Source: Aquibium sp. ELW1220
Lineage (GTDB): Bacteria; Pseudomonadota; Alphaproteobacteria; Rhizobiales; Rhizobiaceae
DNA length: 64,000 nucleotides
Reading direction: 5' to 3'
Assembly (NCBI RefSeq): GCF_030398385.1
Contig: NZ_JAOAOQ010000007.1
Span: 1-64,000 of the forward strand
Positions 1 to 8,736 of this stretch are shown piece by piece. The position numbers and the translations under genes are program-made. Each line of letters opens with the position of its first letter. Positions within the stretch are counted from its first letter, which is position 1. The notes under the pieces were generated by a model. The model had not been told where the DNA came from and did not search any database. It saw only the letters and a list, made by a program, of their open reading frames with translations.

Positions 1-1
1 A

Positions 2-217
2 AAGCACCGCACCACCAGCGGCGGGCGAAGGGAACTCAAACCCATGCTATTCCTCGCCGCCCTGACCGCCGTGCGCGGCAAGAACGTGCTGGCCGACTTC
101 TACCGGCGCCTCGTCGAGGCCAGAAAACCTAAGCGCCTCGCACTCACAGCCGTCATGCGAAAGATCGTCGTCATCGCAAACGCAAGGCTCGCACAACTCG
201 AAGCGCAACTGACTTGA
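2..217 (+). mobile_element. IS110-family transposase, 3' fragment cut by window edge
   Basis: This is the C-terminal end of a transposase, about 71 residues ending at a TGA. The stretch LKPMLFLAALTAVRGKN followed by a DFYRRLVEARKPK-like segment and an LTAVMRK tail is the typical C-terminus of IS110/IS1111 proteins (transposase_20 domain), whose N-terminal DEDD catalytic part would lie left of the window. The element's right end could not be placed; a short non-coding stretch follows up to about 328. It suggests that the catabolic island to the right was acquired or rearranged. Family assignment rests on sequence pattern only. Confidence 0.75.
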
Positions 218-328
218 TGAGGGCTGGGGTTGACTTGAGCTACCGCATAGGACCGTGGGTCACCTGCGCTACAGGCGGAGGGAGGGCGCTCTTACCGCAT
301 TGCCACGGAGTGGCAGCCTCCACCTTTC

Positions 329-598
329 CTATCCCTTTGCGGGCTTCCCCGCATCCGCCTTCGTGGAGCGGAACAGGAAGGTCAGCAGGAACCAGACCAG
401 TTTCGGCGACAGCATTTTCAGCGCATTGCGCGCCTCCTCGGGCGAGAGCTTCGCCGTCATCGGCATGGTGCCGAAGATCTTGCCCTTGATCACCAGCATG
501 TCGCCGTCGCACTCGATCCCCGAGACGGTCATCAGCTCCTTCTTCGACCCGTCGACGATCCTCACGCCGACGGACTTCTTCGCGGTAGGGGCCGTCAT
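329..598 (-). CDS. Conserved hypothetical protein coupled to FAD oxidoreductase
   Basis: An 89-residue protein of unknown function. Its ATG overlaps the stop codon of the upstream oxidoreductase gene (ATGA at 596-600), so the two are very probably translationally coupled. The product has no signal peptide or clear membrane segment. It carries a motif-like stretch VSGIECDGDMLVIKGKIFGT, and then an SPEEARNALKML helix and a hydrophobic patch LVWFLLTFLF. The coupling implies a partner or accessory role for the oxidoreductase. I do not recognise a named family. Confidence 0.7.
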   Translation of the reverse strand: MTAPTAKKSVGVRIVDGSKKELMTVSGIECDGDMLVIKGKIFGTMPMTAKLSPEEARNALKMLSPKLVWFLLTFLFRSTKADAGKPAKG

Positions 599-2181
599 CA
601 GCGGATCGCCTTGTCGAAATCGATGCCCATGTCGTCGAACATCTTGATGGCGGTCGCGCGACCCGCGCCGAAGACCCCGCCGCCCGGATGCATGAAGGGG
701 CCGACGAGATAGAGCCCGTCGACGCCCGGCACGGTGTACTGGCCGAGGTCGGGCGTCGGGCGGTGGCCGACGGTCTGATAGAGGAACGGTGCGCAGCCAT
801 GCATGTCGCCGTTGACGAAGGAGTTGGGCGAGGACCGCTCCATGTCGAGCGGCGACCAGTGGGTGGCGGCGATGATGTTGTCGCTGGTGAGGTTGGAGAT
901 GAAGGGCTGGTGCTGCCGCAGCGTCTCGGCGGCGTATTCCTCCTTGATCTCGTCCCAGTGGGCCGCGCCTTTTCCGGCGATGGCATAGGGCGCCATGGTG
1001 ATCGAGTGGAAGATGCCGGCGCCTGCCGGTGCGCGCGAGGGATCGCCATGCGTCTCGTCGCCGCCGCCCAGCAGCCGGCGCGGCGGGATGCGCTTGCGCC
1101 GCAGGTGGTCGAAGTCGTCGAGCAGGTCCGACAGGCGGTCGTAGGGGAAATATTCCAGCATGGTGGAGCGGGTGATCTCCTCGCCGGCATGGTACGCCGT
1201 CCGCTCCTTCAGGTCGTAATGGCTGACGAACAGGCTCTGCGTCGAGGAATTTACGCGCTTCGCACGCTTGAGCACGGGCTCCGGCACGCCGTCGACGAAC
1301 TTGCCCAGGAGATGCGGGTGCATCGAGCCGATCACCGCGTCACGGGCCTGCAACGCCTCCCCGGTGGTCAGCACCACGCCGGAGGCCTTGCCGCCGGACA
1401 CCGTGATCCTTGCAATCTCGGCCTCGAGCCGCAGTTCGCCGCCATGGGCTTCCAGGCAGCGCACCAGCGCGTCGGTGAGCCCGCCCGAGCCGCCGAGCGG
1501 CTGCGAGACGCCGTAGGTGTGGATGATGCCGGGCATCAGGTAGATGCCCATGCCGGTGCCGAGTTCGTCGGGCAGCTGCAGGTTCTCGGTGACGAGCTTC
1601 AGAAGGTGGATCTTGACGCGATCGTCCTCGAACAGGTCGTCGATGATGTCGAGCGAGGAGCGGTTCATCGCGTCGAGGATCTCGCGGCCCTCGTCGGAGG
1701 GATCGAGCATCGCCATGAACGGCCCGAAGGGCAGCGGCGGCGCGTAGAGGCCAGACACGAACATCGGCATCATCTGCATGGAGCGCTGGGCGAAGCCGCG
1801 ATAGGTCTCGGCGTCCTTCTCGCTGAACCTGGCGATCTCCTGGCAGGCGCGGTCGAGGTCCTTGTAGGTGATCAGCGTTTCGTTGCCGGGGAAGATCGAC
1901 GCATAGGGGACGTCGGAGTAATTGTAGACGAGGCCGTGCCTGCCGATCAGGCCGAGTTCGTCCTCGGTCAGCATCGGGTTGCCCTGGATCATGATGTGGC
2001 AGCTCGAATGCAGGTCGTGGCGGTAGCCCGGCGTGTTGATCTCGCGGGTCACCACGCCGCCGCCCGGCCAGGCGAGGCGTTCGAGAACCAGAAACTTCTT
2101 GCCGGCCTTGGCGAGATAGGCCGCGGCCGTCAGGCCATTATGGCCCGCACCCATCACGATGACGTCGTACTTCGCGCCCAT
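598..2181 (-). CDS. Phytoene-dehydrogenase-like FAD-dependent oxidoreductase
   Basis: A 527-residue flavoprotein of the CrtI/PYROXD2-like group of NAD(P)/FAD oxidoreductases. The N-terminal Rossmann dinucleotide-binding motif is VMGAGHNGLTAAAYLAKAG (residues about 9-27), followed by ERLAWPGGGV, typical of phytoene desaturase relatives. The C-terminal FAD-binding segment is LYLVGPFMHPGGGVFGAGR. Length matches the family. Homologues in catabolic gene clusters oxidise or desaturate hydrophobic ring or chain substrates; the substrate here is unknown. It is read leftwards, coupled to the small gene downstream, and a perfect inverted repeat 20 bp before its ATG indicates TetR control. Confidence 0.85.
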   Translation of the reverse strand: MGAKYDVIVMGAGHNGLTAAAYLAKAGKKFLVLERLAWPGGGVVTREINTPGYRHDLHSSCHIMIQGNPMLTEDELGLIGRHGLVYNYSDVPYASIFPGNETLITYKDLDRACQEIARFSEKDAETYRGFAQRSMQMMPMFVSGLYAPPLPFGPFMAMLDPSDEGREILDAMNRSSLDIIDDLFEDDRVKIHLLKLVTENLQLPDELGTGMGIYLMPGIIHTYGVSQPLGGSGGLTDALVRCLEAHGGELRLEAEIARITVSGGKASGVVLTTGEALQARDAVIGSMHPHLLGKFVDGVPEPVLKRAKRVNSSTQSLFVSHYDLKERTAYHAGEEITRSTMLEYFPYDRLSDLLDDFDHLRRKRIPPRRLLGGGDETHGDPSRAPAGAGIFHSITMAPYAIAGKGAAHWDEIKEEYAAETLRQHQPFISNLTSDNIIAATHWSPLDMERSSPNSFVNGDMHGCAPFLYQTVGHRPTPDLGQYTVPGVDGLYLVGPFMHPGGGVFGAGRATAIKMFDDMGIDFDKAIR

Positions 2182-2201
2182 GCAATCCTCCCTGTGACGT
2201 T

Positions 2202-2219
2202 ATTGGTCGACTGACCAAT
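2202..2219. promoter_or_regulatory. TetR-type operator, site 1
   Basis: The sequence ATTGGTC-GACT-GACCAAT is a perfect inverted repeat with 7-base arms and a 4-base spacer, 20 bp upstream of the FAD oxidoreductase start codon at 2181. It is one of eight related sites in the first 23 kb. Another copy (14287-14304) lies next to the only TetR gene in the window. The operator role is inferred. Confidence 0.7.
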
Positions 2220-2325
2220 GCCTAGCCTGCACGATGCCGGGCGGGAAGAAGGCACATGTTTGTTCCCTCGGCGGGAGGCTCGTGATATCATTTCCCTTGG
2301 CTTGATGTCAGACGAGGAGGCGCCG

Positions 2326-2610
2326 ATGGCGGCGATGACCGTACGCAACATTCCCGACGACATTCACAAGGCGCTGAAACGGCGCGCCAAGCAGCATGGT
2401 CGCAGCGCCGAGGCGGAGGTGCGGTCGATCCTGCAGGACGCTCTCGGGCAGCAGCCGAAGGTCGGGCTGGGCACCGCGCTTCTCGAACTCGGGCGCAAGA
2501 TCAGAGAGGCAGGAGGCGAGTTCGAGCCGTTGCGGGACATGACGCCGGCGCGCTCGGTCGACTTCGGCAGCCCTGAATTCGACGGGCCGGACGCTGATGA
2601 TCCTGGTTGA
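2326..2610 (+). CDS. FitA/VapB-like antitoxin
   Basis: A 94-residue antitoxin. The N-terminal part MTVRNIPDDIHKALKRRAKQ followed by HGRSAEAEVRSIL is the ribbon-helix-helix fold of FitA-type antitoxins; the acidic C-terminal half would wrap the toxin. I chose the ATG at 2326 because GAGGAGG (2314-2320) sits 5 bases before it. The gene overlaps the toxin gene by 14 bases, the usual arrangement. Such pairs normally autorepress through the antitoxin. It sits between two leftward catabolic genes but points the other way and has no TetR site of its own. Confidence 0.85.
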   Translation: MAAMTVRNIPDDIHKALKRRAKQHGRSAEAEVRSILQDALGQQPKVGLGTALLELGRKIREAGGEFEPLRDMTPARSVDFGSPEFDGPDADDPG

Positions 2611-3019
2611 TACAAACGTCCTGTCTGAGCCGATCAGGCCACACGGCAATCCCGTGGTGGCCCGATGGTTCAACACCTATCCCCCCGAGCAGCTTTTTCT
2701 TTCCGCAGTCAGTGTCGGGGAAGCGCTCGCCGGCCTGGCCACGATGCCGGTGGGGCGTCGCCGCCAAACTCTCGAACTCGTGCTCGACAGCCTGACGAAC
2801 GCGATCTTTCCTGATCGGATCTTGCCCTACGACGAGAATGCGGCGCGGATCTACGCGACCGTCCTCGGCAAGGCGCGGTCGCGGGGCATCGCCATCGCCG
2901 GGCCGGATGCACAGATCGCCGCCATTGCGATCCAGCACGGATTCGCCGTCGCCACGCGCGACGTGGCGCCGTTCCGCGGCGTCGGCCTGCGCGTCGTGAA
3001 CCCTTGGGACGAGGCGTGA
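2597..3019 (+). CDS. vapC: PIN-domain ribonuclease toxin, VapC/FitB type
   Basis: A 140-residue PIN-domain toxin, a predicted metal-dependent RNase neutralised by the antitoxin encoded just upstream. The acidic metal-binding residues are visible: Asp5 in LVDTNVLSE, Glu42 in SVGEALAGL, Asp104 in IAGPDAQIAAIA and Asp122 in ATRDVAPF. Length is typical for VapC/FitB (about 130-140 residues). The start overlaps the antitoxin coding end. No frameshift or missing catalytic residue is seen, so the module looks intact. Its target RNA cannot be told from sequence. Confidence 0.88.
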   Translation: MILVDTNVLSEPIRPHGNPVVARWFNTYPPEQLFLSAVSVGEALAGLATMPVGRRRQTLELVLDSLTNAIFPDRILPYDENAARIYATVLGKARSRGIAIAGPDAQIAAIAIQHGFAVATRDVAPFRGVGLRVVNPWDEA

Positions 3020-3023
3020 CGCC

Positions 3024-4178
3024 TTACATCTCAGAAAAGGTCTCGCTCACCCAGTCGGCGATGTAGTCGCGCAGCACGGTGCCGTTGTCGGCGCCGCAGT
3101 GCTCGACCTCGAAGTCGGTCGCCGTGGTGATCCTGAGTTCCCGCCTGGGGCTGTTCACCGCCTGGTCGTAGCTCTTGTGGGCGTATTCGACGGGGATCTG
3201 CCGATCGCCCGCGCCGTGGGTGACGAGGAAGGGAACGGTGATCTTCTCCACCACGCCGTTCAGGTCCATCGCCGGCGCCCAGTCCATGAACTCTTCGATG
3301 GTCTTCTTGCCGAAGACCCACATCACGTGGTCCCAGTAATGCGGCACCGGCCGGTCGCCCTCGCGCGCCATGCGGCGGCGCTGCATTTCGCCCCAGTCGT
3401 GGTTGGCTCCCATGACGGCGCAGAGCGCGAAGCGCTTCTCGAAGGCGGCGGCCCGTGGCGCGAAATAGCCGCCGAGCGACAGGCCGAAGATGCCGATGCG
3501 CTTCGGATCGACGTCCTTCCGGGTCAGGAGATAGTCGACGGCGCAGGACGCCCAGGCCTCCGAATCGTGCCGTCCGACGAGACCGCCCAGACGCAGGGCA
3601 GCCCCCGTTCCAGGCTGGTCGATGACCAGCGTGGACACGCCGCGGGCGGCGAAGGCCGCCGGGTTGCCGGCACCGAAGATCTGCTCCTTCATCGAATCGA
3701 GCCCGTTGCAGGAGACCAGCACCGGCGTCGGCCGCCCGTCGGGTGAGGGCGCCGGCACGAACAACGCGGGATAGCTCGCACCTTCGTACGGGATGTCGAC
3801 GAATTCGCAGGCGAGACCCTGCAGTTCCACCCCGCGGCGGAACATGTCGAGGCCCCTGCGGTAGGCCTCCCAGCGCGGCGCATAGTCGCGCGACTGCATC
3901 CGCTCGGCGGCGAGGAGATAGCCGGCGCCGCGCTGGTACTTCAGGCCGGCGGAAAGCGCGCGGCCCTTCGCCTCGTCCGCCGCGCCATTGGCCAGAACCT
4001 GGTGCGCCACCTTCACCCAGGAATCGAAGAACAGGGCCGTGCCCGCATCCTCGCCCTTCGCGGCCGCCTCGCGGATCGGCCGGCAGGCCTCGTCGATTTC
4101 GCCGATGTTGCCGCCGCACATCAGGGCGAGGTTCGTCGAGAGGTTCCAGACGTAGTTTCCCGGAAAGGGTTCGAACAT
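3024..4178 (-). CDS. Alpha/beta hydrolase, 2,6-dihydroxypseudooxynicotine hydrolase-like
   Basis: A 384-residue cytoplasmic hydrolase with a long helical N-terminal region (to about residue 120) before the alpha/beta core. That layout is seen in the DHPON hydrolase/FrsA-like group, which includes C-C bond-cleaving enzymes. The catalytic triad is readable: Ser234 in the nucleophile elbow GLSLGG, Asp325 in THGAGDRQIP and His360 in FEVEHCG. In this cluster it could split the product of ring cleavage by the extradiol dioxygenase, but ester or amide hydrolysis is equally possible. A TTGACA -35 box and an operator lie just upstream. Confidence 0.8.
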   Translation of the reverse strand: MFEPFPGNYVWNLSTNLALMCGGNIGEIDEACRPIREAAAKGEDAGTALFFDSWVKVAHQVLANGAADEAKGRALSAGLKYQRGAGYLLAAERMQSRDYAPRWEAYRRGLDMFRRGVELQGLACEFVDIPYEGASYPALFVPAPSPDGRPTPVLVSCNGLDSMKEQIFGAGNPAAFAARGVSTLVIDQPGTGAALRLGGLVGRHDSEAWASCAVDYLLTRKDVDPKRIGIFGLSLGGYFAPRAAAFEKRFALCAVMGANHDWGEMQRRRMAREGDRPVPHYWDHVMWVFGKKTIEEFMDWAPAMDLNGVVEKITVPFLVTHGAGDRQIPVEYAHKSYDQAVNSPRRELRITTATDFEVEHCGADNGTVLRDYIADWVSETFSEM

Positions 4179-4219
4179 GGTGCTTGCCTCCCGATGGCGC
4201 TCGGCGTCAATGCCGGAGA

Positions 4220-4248
4220 CTAATTGGTCAACTGACCAACCTTGTCAA
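4220..4248 (-). promoter_or_regulatory. Promoter with TetR-type operator, site 2
   Basis: Read leftwards, a TTGACA -35 box (4248-4243) is followed by the inverted repeat GTTGGTC-AGTT-GACCAAT (4240-4223) and a weak -10 AATTAG (4225-4220) at 17 bp spacing. The repeat fills the promoter spacer, 44 bp before the hydrolase ATG, so a bound repressor would block polymerase. Confidence 0.65.
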
Positions 4249-4358
4249 GCCTGACCGCCCCGCCGGCGACGCCAGTGCCTTCGCGAGGCGTCTTCCTCCT
4301 CGCACGGCGACAGGTTCACGCGCGCGCGACGAACCGGCAGCTGAGGCACCGATGATCG

Positions 4359-4400
4359 TTGACAGCGCCAGCGATTTCCCTTATTTGGTCAACCAATCAA
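4359..4400 (+). promoter_or_regulatory. Promoter with TetR-type operator, site 3
   Basis: TTGACA (4359-4364) and TATTTG (4382-4387) form a -35/-10 pair with 17 bp spacing. The -10 overlaps the degenerate operator TTGGTC-AACC-AATCAA (4385-4400), which would also cover the start point. The promoter serves the epimerase-cupin-SDR-HisD operon whose first ATG is 33 bp downstream. The same spacer and right half recur at site 7. Confidence 0.65.
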
Positions 4401-4433
4401 GAAGGGCGCGTCATGCGCCGGGAGGAGAGCCGA

Positions 4434-5429
4434 ATGAGGATCGTCGTCACCGGAGCCGGCGGGTTCGTCGGCTCTGCACTTGTGGAGCGGCTCGAAACGG
4501 CCGGGCTGCCCGGGCGCGAGGAGCCCGTCGCCGAGGTCGTGGCGGTCGACGCGCTGGCGCCGTCGGCAACGGGCTCTGCCGCAGGGCAGGGCGCGGTCCG
4601 GGCGGTAACGGGCGATCTCGCCGATCCTGCCCTGCTCGACAGGATCTTCGAGCGGGACGTCGACGTCCTGTTCCACCTCGCCGCCGTGCCCGGCGGCGCT
4701 GCCGAGCGCAACTACGCCGCCGGCTGGGCGGCCAACGGCGCGGCAATGATCTCGCTGTTCGACCGTGTGGCCGCGCAGGCGCGGCCGGCGCGTCTGGTCT
4801 TTGCCTCCACGATCGGCGTCTTCGGCGTGCCGCTGCCGACCGACAGGGTCGACGACGAGACCCTCCCGCTGCCGACGATGAGCTATGGCGCGCAGAAGCT
4901 GATGGCCGAGACGCTGCTCACCGACCATGCCCGGCGCGGGACGATCGACGGCGTCGCCCTGCGCCTGCCGGGGATCGTGGCGCGGCCGCGCCTGGCCGGC
5001 GGCCATCTCTCGGCCTATCTCAGCAACATATTCCACGCGCTCGCTGCCGGGGAGGACTTCGAGTGCCCGGTCTCGCGCGCATCGACCTCATGGTTCATGT
5101 CGCGCGAGCGTTGCGTCGACAACCTGCTGCACGCGGCAGGGCTGCCGTTCGAGAGCCTCGGTGCCCGACGCGCCTTCAACCTGCCGGCGCTGCGACTTTC
5201 CATGGACGAGGTCATCGACGGGCTTGCCGCGCATTTCGGCGAGGCGATCCGGGGCCGCGTCAGCTACGCGCCCAATCCGGGGCTGGAGGTACAGTTCGGA
5301 TCCTACCCGGCCCTCTACACGCCGATCGCCGACCGTCTCGGCTTCCGGCACGATGGAACCGCCGCCGATCTCGCCGCCCGGGCGCTGGGGCTGGCCGCGG
5401 GCCGGTCTGTGCATGGAGCCTCCGCATGA
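4434..5429 (+). CDS. NAD-dependent epimerase/dehydratase-family dehydrogenase, DenD-like
   Basis: A 331-residue extended SDR. The N-terminal NAD site is VTGAGGFVGSALVE; the catalytic Tyr-x3-Lys is in MSYGAQKLMAE (about residue 149), and substrate-loop segments VALRLPGIVARP and STSWFMSRERCVDNL resemble D-erythronate dehydrogenase (DenD), which oxidises a four-carbon sugar acid. I chose ATG 4434 because GGGAGGAG precedes it; an upstream in-frame ATG at 4413 lacks such a site. It is the first gene of an operon and overlaps the next by ATGA. The true substrate is unknown. Confidence 0.82.
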   Translation: MRIVVTGAGGFVGSALVERLETAGLPGREEPVAEVVAVDALAPSATGSAAGQGAVRAVTGDLADPALLDRIFERDVDVLFHLAAVPGGAAERNYAAGWAANGAAMISLFDRVAAQARPARLVFASTIGVFGVPLPTDRVDDETLPLPTMSYGAQKLMAETLLTDHARRGTIDGVALRLPGIVARPRLAGGHLSAYLSNIFHALAAGEDFECPVSRASTSWFMSRERCVDNLLHAAGLPFESLGARRAFNLPALRLSMDEVIDGLAAHFGEAIRGRVSYAPNPGLEVQFGSYPALYTPIADRLGFRHDGTAADLAARALGLAAGRSVHGASA

Positions 5430-6025
5430 GCTACGTTCCCGTGCGACGGGTGGTGACCGGGCATGACGGCCAGGGCAAGGCGGTGGTGTTGACCGACGGC
5501 GAGCCGCCGGTGATCGTCCGCAGTCCGATGCAGGCGGGCCTCGCCTTCCACGAGATCTGGAACACCGCCCGGATGCCCGCCGTCATCGAGCCGACTTTCG
5601 ACGAGCCGACGCTCGGCCGTACCGACACCGCTCCGCCGCGCAACGGCACGGTGATCCGGATCGTCGACATGCCGCCGGAGGGGCTGGAGGGACCGAGGCT
5701 CGACAAGGACCAGGCGCGCGAACTGTTCTCGGCGGTGGGGCTGGCCGAGAACGCCGAGCACCACAAGGCGGGCCGGCATCCGCTGATGCACCGGACGGAG
5801 TCGATCGACTACGGCATCGTCCTGTCGGGCGAGATCGTGCTGCTGCTCGACGACAGCGAAGTTCATTTGAAGCAGGGCGACGTCGTCGTCCAGCGCGGCA
5901 CCATCCATGCCTGGACGAACCGGACCGACACGATCTGCCGCATGGCATTCATCCTGACGGACGGGCGGTTTGCGCCCGACCTCGCGCACGCGGTAGAGCG
6001 GTGGGACGCGAAAACCGGAGCATGA
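5426..6025 (+). CDS. Cupin-domain protein
   Basis: A 199-residue protein with one C-terminal cupin domain (about residues 110-185): HRTESIDYGIVLSGEIVLLL then LKQGDVVVQRGTIHAWTNRTD, giving the two cupin motifs with metal-ligand His and Glu positions. Related single-cupin proteins in catabolic clusters are often annotated as gentisate-dioxygenase-like or isomerase-like, but specific function is not deducible. The start overlaps the upstream stop as ATGA, and the end overlaps the next gene in the same way, so the three are translationally coupled. Confidence 0.8.
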   Translation: MSYVPVRRVVTGHDGQGKAVVLTDGEPPVIVRSPMQAGLAFHEIWNTARMPAVIEPTFDEPTLGRTDTAPPRNGTVIRIVDMPPEGLEGPRLDKDQARELFSAVGLAENAEHHKAGRHPLMHRTESIDYGIVLSGEIVLLLDDSEVHLKQGDVVVQRGTIHAWTNRTDTICRMAFILTDGRFAPDLAHAVERWDAKTGA

Positions 6026-6792
6026 GAATGGAACTGCCGAAAATGCCGAGCATGCGCCTCGACGGGCGCCGTGCGCTGGTCACCGGAGCGGGGCGCGGCC
6101 TTGGTCTCGCCTGCGCGTCGGCGCTGGCGCAGGCCGGGGCGCATGTCACGCTCGTCGCCCGGACCGGCGCCGAAGTCGAGGAGGCTGCCGCAGCGATCCG
6201 CGCGCGCGGCGAACAGGCGACCGCCGTCGCGCTCGACGTGACCGATCTCGACGCGGCGGCGGCGTTCATGGAGACCGGCGAGGCGCATGACATCCTGGTG
6301 AACAACGCCGGCACCAACAAGCCGGGACCGATGGCGGAGGCAAAGGTCGCGGATTTCGATCTGGTGATGGGGCTGAACCTGCGGGCGGCCTACTTTCTCT
6401 CGCAGGCCTTCGTGAAGCGGCTGCTTGCCGGGAAGCGGCCTGGATCCGTCATCAACATGTCCTCGCAGATGGGGCTCGTCGGTGCTGCCAACCGCACGAT
6501 CTACTGCGCCTCGAAGTACGCCATCGAAGGCCTGACCAAGGCGATGGCGGTGGAACTCGCGCCGGCGGGCATCCGCGTCAACTCGATCTGCCCGACCTTC
6601 ATCGAGACGCCTATGACGAAGCCGTTTTTCGAGAACGCCGCGTTCCGCGAGGCGACGCTGGCCAAGATCAAGCTCGGCCGCATCGGTTCGGTCGAGGACG
6701 TGATGGGTGCGGTGGTCTATCTGGCATCCGATGCGGCGTCCCTGGTGACGGGAAGCGCGATCGTCGTGGACGGCGGCTGGACTGCGGAATGA
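6022..6792 (+). CDS. Short-chain dehydrogenase/reductase
   Basis: A 256-residue classical SDR that oxidises or reduces a hydroxyl/keto group with NAD(P). It shows the cofactor motif TGAGRGLG, the NNAG motif ([12 protein letters not shown]), the catalytic Ser in NMSSQMG and Tyr-x3-Lys in [10 protein letters not shown]. The C-terminal [12 protein letters not shown] is the usual family ending. An arginine rather than an acidic residue in the LVARTGAE loop hints at NADP preference. The start at 6022 overlaps the cupin stop (ATGA). Third gene of the operon starting at 4434. Confidence 0.87.
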   Translation: MRMELPKMPSMRLDGRRALVTGAGRGLGLACASALAQAGAHVTLVARTGAEVEEAAAAIRARGEQATAVALDVTDLDAAAAFMETGEAHDILVNNAGTNKPGPMAEAKVADFDLVMGLNLRAAYFLSQAFVKRLLAGKRPGSVINMSSQMGLVGAANRTIYCASKYAIEGLTKAMAVELAPAGIRVNSICPTFIETPMTKPFFENAAFREATLAKIKLGRIGSVEDVMGAVVYLASDAASLVTGSAIVVDGGWTAE

Positions 6793-6826
6793 GAAGGACG
6801 AGCCGCATGCGCGGCGGGAGGAAATC

Positions 6827-8116
6827 ATGATCCGATATCTGAAGACCGGCGCCGATGCCGCCGACACGCTCGAGGCCGACCGCAAGGTGCGCGCGACCGT
6901 GGAATCCATCCTCGACGACGTGGCGCAGCGCGGCGACGCGGCCGTGCGCGAGCTGTCGGAGAAGTTCGACAGATGGACGCCGGAGCGCTTCCGTCTGTCC
7001 CAGGCCGAAATCGACGCGCTGATCGCCAGCCTTCCGGACGAGGTGATCACCGACATCCAATTCGCGCAGGCGCAGATCCGGCGCTTCGCCGAGGCGCAGC
7101 GCGCCTCGATGACCGACATCGAGGTCGAGACGCTGCCCGGCATCCGGCTCGGCCACAAGCATGTGCCGGTCGAGAGCGTCGGCTGCTACATTCCCGGAGG
7201 CCGCTACCCGATGGTCGCCTCGGCCCACATGAGCGTGCTGACGGCGAAGGTGGCGGGCGTCAAGCGCGTCATCGCCTGCACGCCGCCGCTCGCCGGCGTC
7301 GCGCCCGCCGCCACCATCGCGGCCATGGCCATGGCCGGGGCCGACGAGATCTACCTGCTCGGCGGCATCCAGGCGATCGCGGCGATGGGTCTTGGCACGG
7401 AGACCATCGAGCCGGTCGACATGCTGGTCGGCCCCGGCAACGCCTTCGTCGCCGAGGCCAAGCGCCAGCTCTACGGCAAGGTCGGCATCGATCTCTTCGC
7501 CGGCCCGACCGAGACGCTGGTCATCGCCGACGACACGGTGGACGCCGAGATCTGCGCCACCGACCTGCTCGGCCAGGCCGAGCACGGGCCGACCTCGCCG
7601 GCGATCCTGCTGACCACGTCGAAACGTATCGCCGACCAGATCGAAGCCGAGATTCAGCGCCAGCTGGAGCGCCTGCCCACCGCCGACGTCGCCAGCGTCG
7701 CCTGGCGCGACCATGGCCAGGTCATCCTGTGCGACACGCGCGAGGAACTGCTCGCCGAAGCCGACCGCATCGCGTCGGAGCACGTGCAGGTGATGACGCA
7801 CGAGCCGCGCTGGTTCCTGGAGAACATGCGCAACTACGGCGCGCTGTTCCTCGGCCCGCGCACCAATGTCGCCTATGGCGACAAGGTGATCGGCACCAAC
7901 CACACGCTGCCGACGAAGCGCGCAGCGCGCTACACCGGCGGTCTGTGGGTCGGAAAATTCCTCAAGACCTGCACCTACCAGGAGGTCGTCACCGACGAGG
8001 CGAGCGCGATGATCGGCGAATACTGTTCGCGGCTCTGCGCCATCGAGAATTTCTCCGGCCACAAGGAACAGGCTGACATCCGCGTGCGCCGCTACGGCGG
8101 CAAGAACGCGGCCTGA
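6827..8116 (+). CDS. HisD-fold alcohol dehydrogenase, sulfopropanediol dehydrogenase-like
   Basis: A 429-residue member of the histidinol-dehydrogenase family that groups with catabolic paralogues (HpsN-type, acting on hydroxyalkyl compounds) rather than with biosynthetic HisD. Family marks are [12 protein letters not shown], the zinc-site segment [14 protein letters not shown] and [17 protein letters not shown]. It is embedded in a catabolic operon with no other histidine genes, which supports a role in oxidising an alcohol group to the acid in two NAD steps. A GGGAGG ribosome site precedes ATG 6827. Substrate is unknown. Confidence 0.85.
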   Translation: MIRYLKTGADAADTLEADRKVRATVESILDDVAQRGDAAVRELSEKFDRWTPERFRLSQAEIDALIASLPDEVITDIQFAQAQIRRFAEAQRASMTDIEVETLPGIRLGHKHVPVESVGCYIPGGRYPMVASAHMSVLTAKVAGVKRVIACTPPLAGVAPAATIAAMAMAGADEIYLLGGIQAIAAMGLGTETIEPVDMLVGPGNAFVAEAKRQLYGKVGIDLFAGPTETLVIADDTVDAEICATDLLGQAEHGPTSPAILLTTSKRIADQIEAEIQRQLERLPTADVASVAWRDHGQVILCDTREELLAEADRIASEHVQVMTHEPRWFLENMRNYGALFLGPRTNVAYGDKVIGTNHTLPTKRAARYTGGLWVGKFLKTCTYQEVVTDEASAMIGEYCSRLCAIENFSGHKEQADIRVRRYGGKNAA

Positions 8117-8205
8117 GCCTTGCGGGCAATTGCTCCGTGACAGCCGCCCGGGCCGATCGCGGATCGGCCGGGCGGCACCGAGTTTCGAGAGGGGGAGGGT
8201 AAGCC

Positions 8206-8685
8206 ATGGCCGACGGACTTTTTCCGGACCTGCGTCCGTGTCATGTCGGCATCAGCGTCCGCGACATGGACGAAGCCGTCGCCTTCTGGTCGGAGGTCTT
8301 CGGATTCGAGCTCGATTTCAAGGCGGAGCTGAAAGGCATCGGGACGACCGTGGCTTTCCTGAAGCGCGACGGTTTCCGCATCGAGCTGTTCCAGAAGGCA
8401 GGCGCCGTGCCGGCACATGCGGACCGGCTGAAGCCCAACACCGACCTTCTCACCCACGGCACCAAGCACATCGCCTTCTCGGTGGAGGACGTGCAGGCCG
8501 CCGCGGAGACATTGCATGCGCGCGGCGTGCGCATCGTCGGCATCATGCGCGGCCATGGCGTGCCGATGCAGGCGGAGGACGATCCGCGCCTTGACGGCGT
8601 CAAGCAGCCGGCCATGGCGCTGTTCTTCCTCGACGCGTCCGACACGCTGGTCGAGATCATCCGCCGCGGCGACTTCCAGGATTGA
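8206..8685 (+). CDS. VOC-family (glyoxalase/bleomycin-resistance fold) protein
   Basis: A 159-residue single VOC-fold protein, two beta-alpha-beta-beta-beta modules, likely dimeric and metal-dependent. Candidate metal ligands lie in the expected positions: His13 (PCHVGISV), Glu in FRIELFQK, His in TKHIAFSVED and Glu in TLVEIIRR. Possible activities include lyase, epimerase or dioxygenase. A strong purine-rich ribosome site (GAGGGGGAGGG) precedes ATG 8206. It continues the operon after an 89-base gap. Confidence 0.82.
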   Translation: MADGLFPDLRPCHVGISVRDMDEAVAFWSEVFGFELDFKAELKGIGTTVAFLKRDGFRIELFQKAGAVPAHADRLKPNTDLLTHGTKHIAFSVEDVQAAAETLHARGVRIVGIMRGHGVPMQAEDDPRLDGVKQPAMALFFLDASDTLVEIIRRGDFQD

Positions 8686-8736
8686 GCCGCGCTTGAGGCT
8701 TCGCCCGTATCGCGCCATAAGGCATCGAAAGACGGG

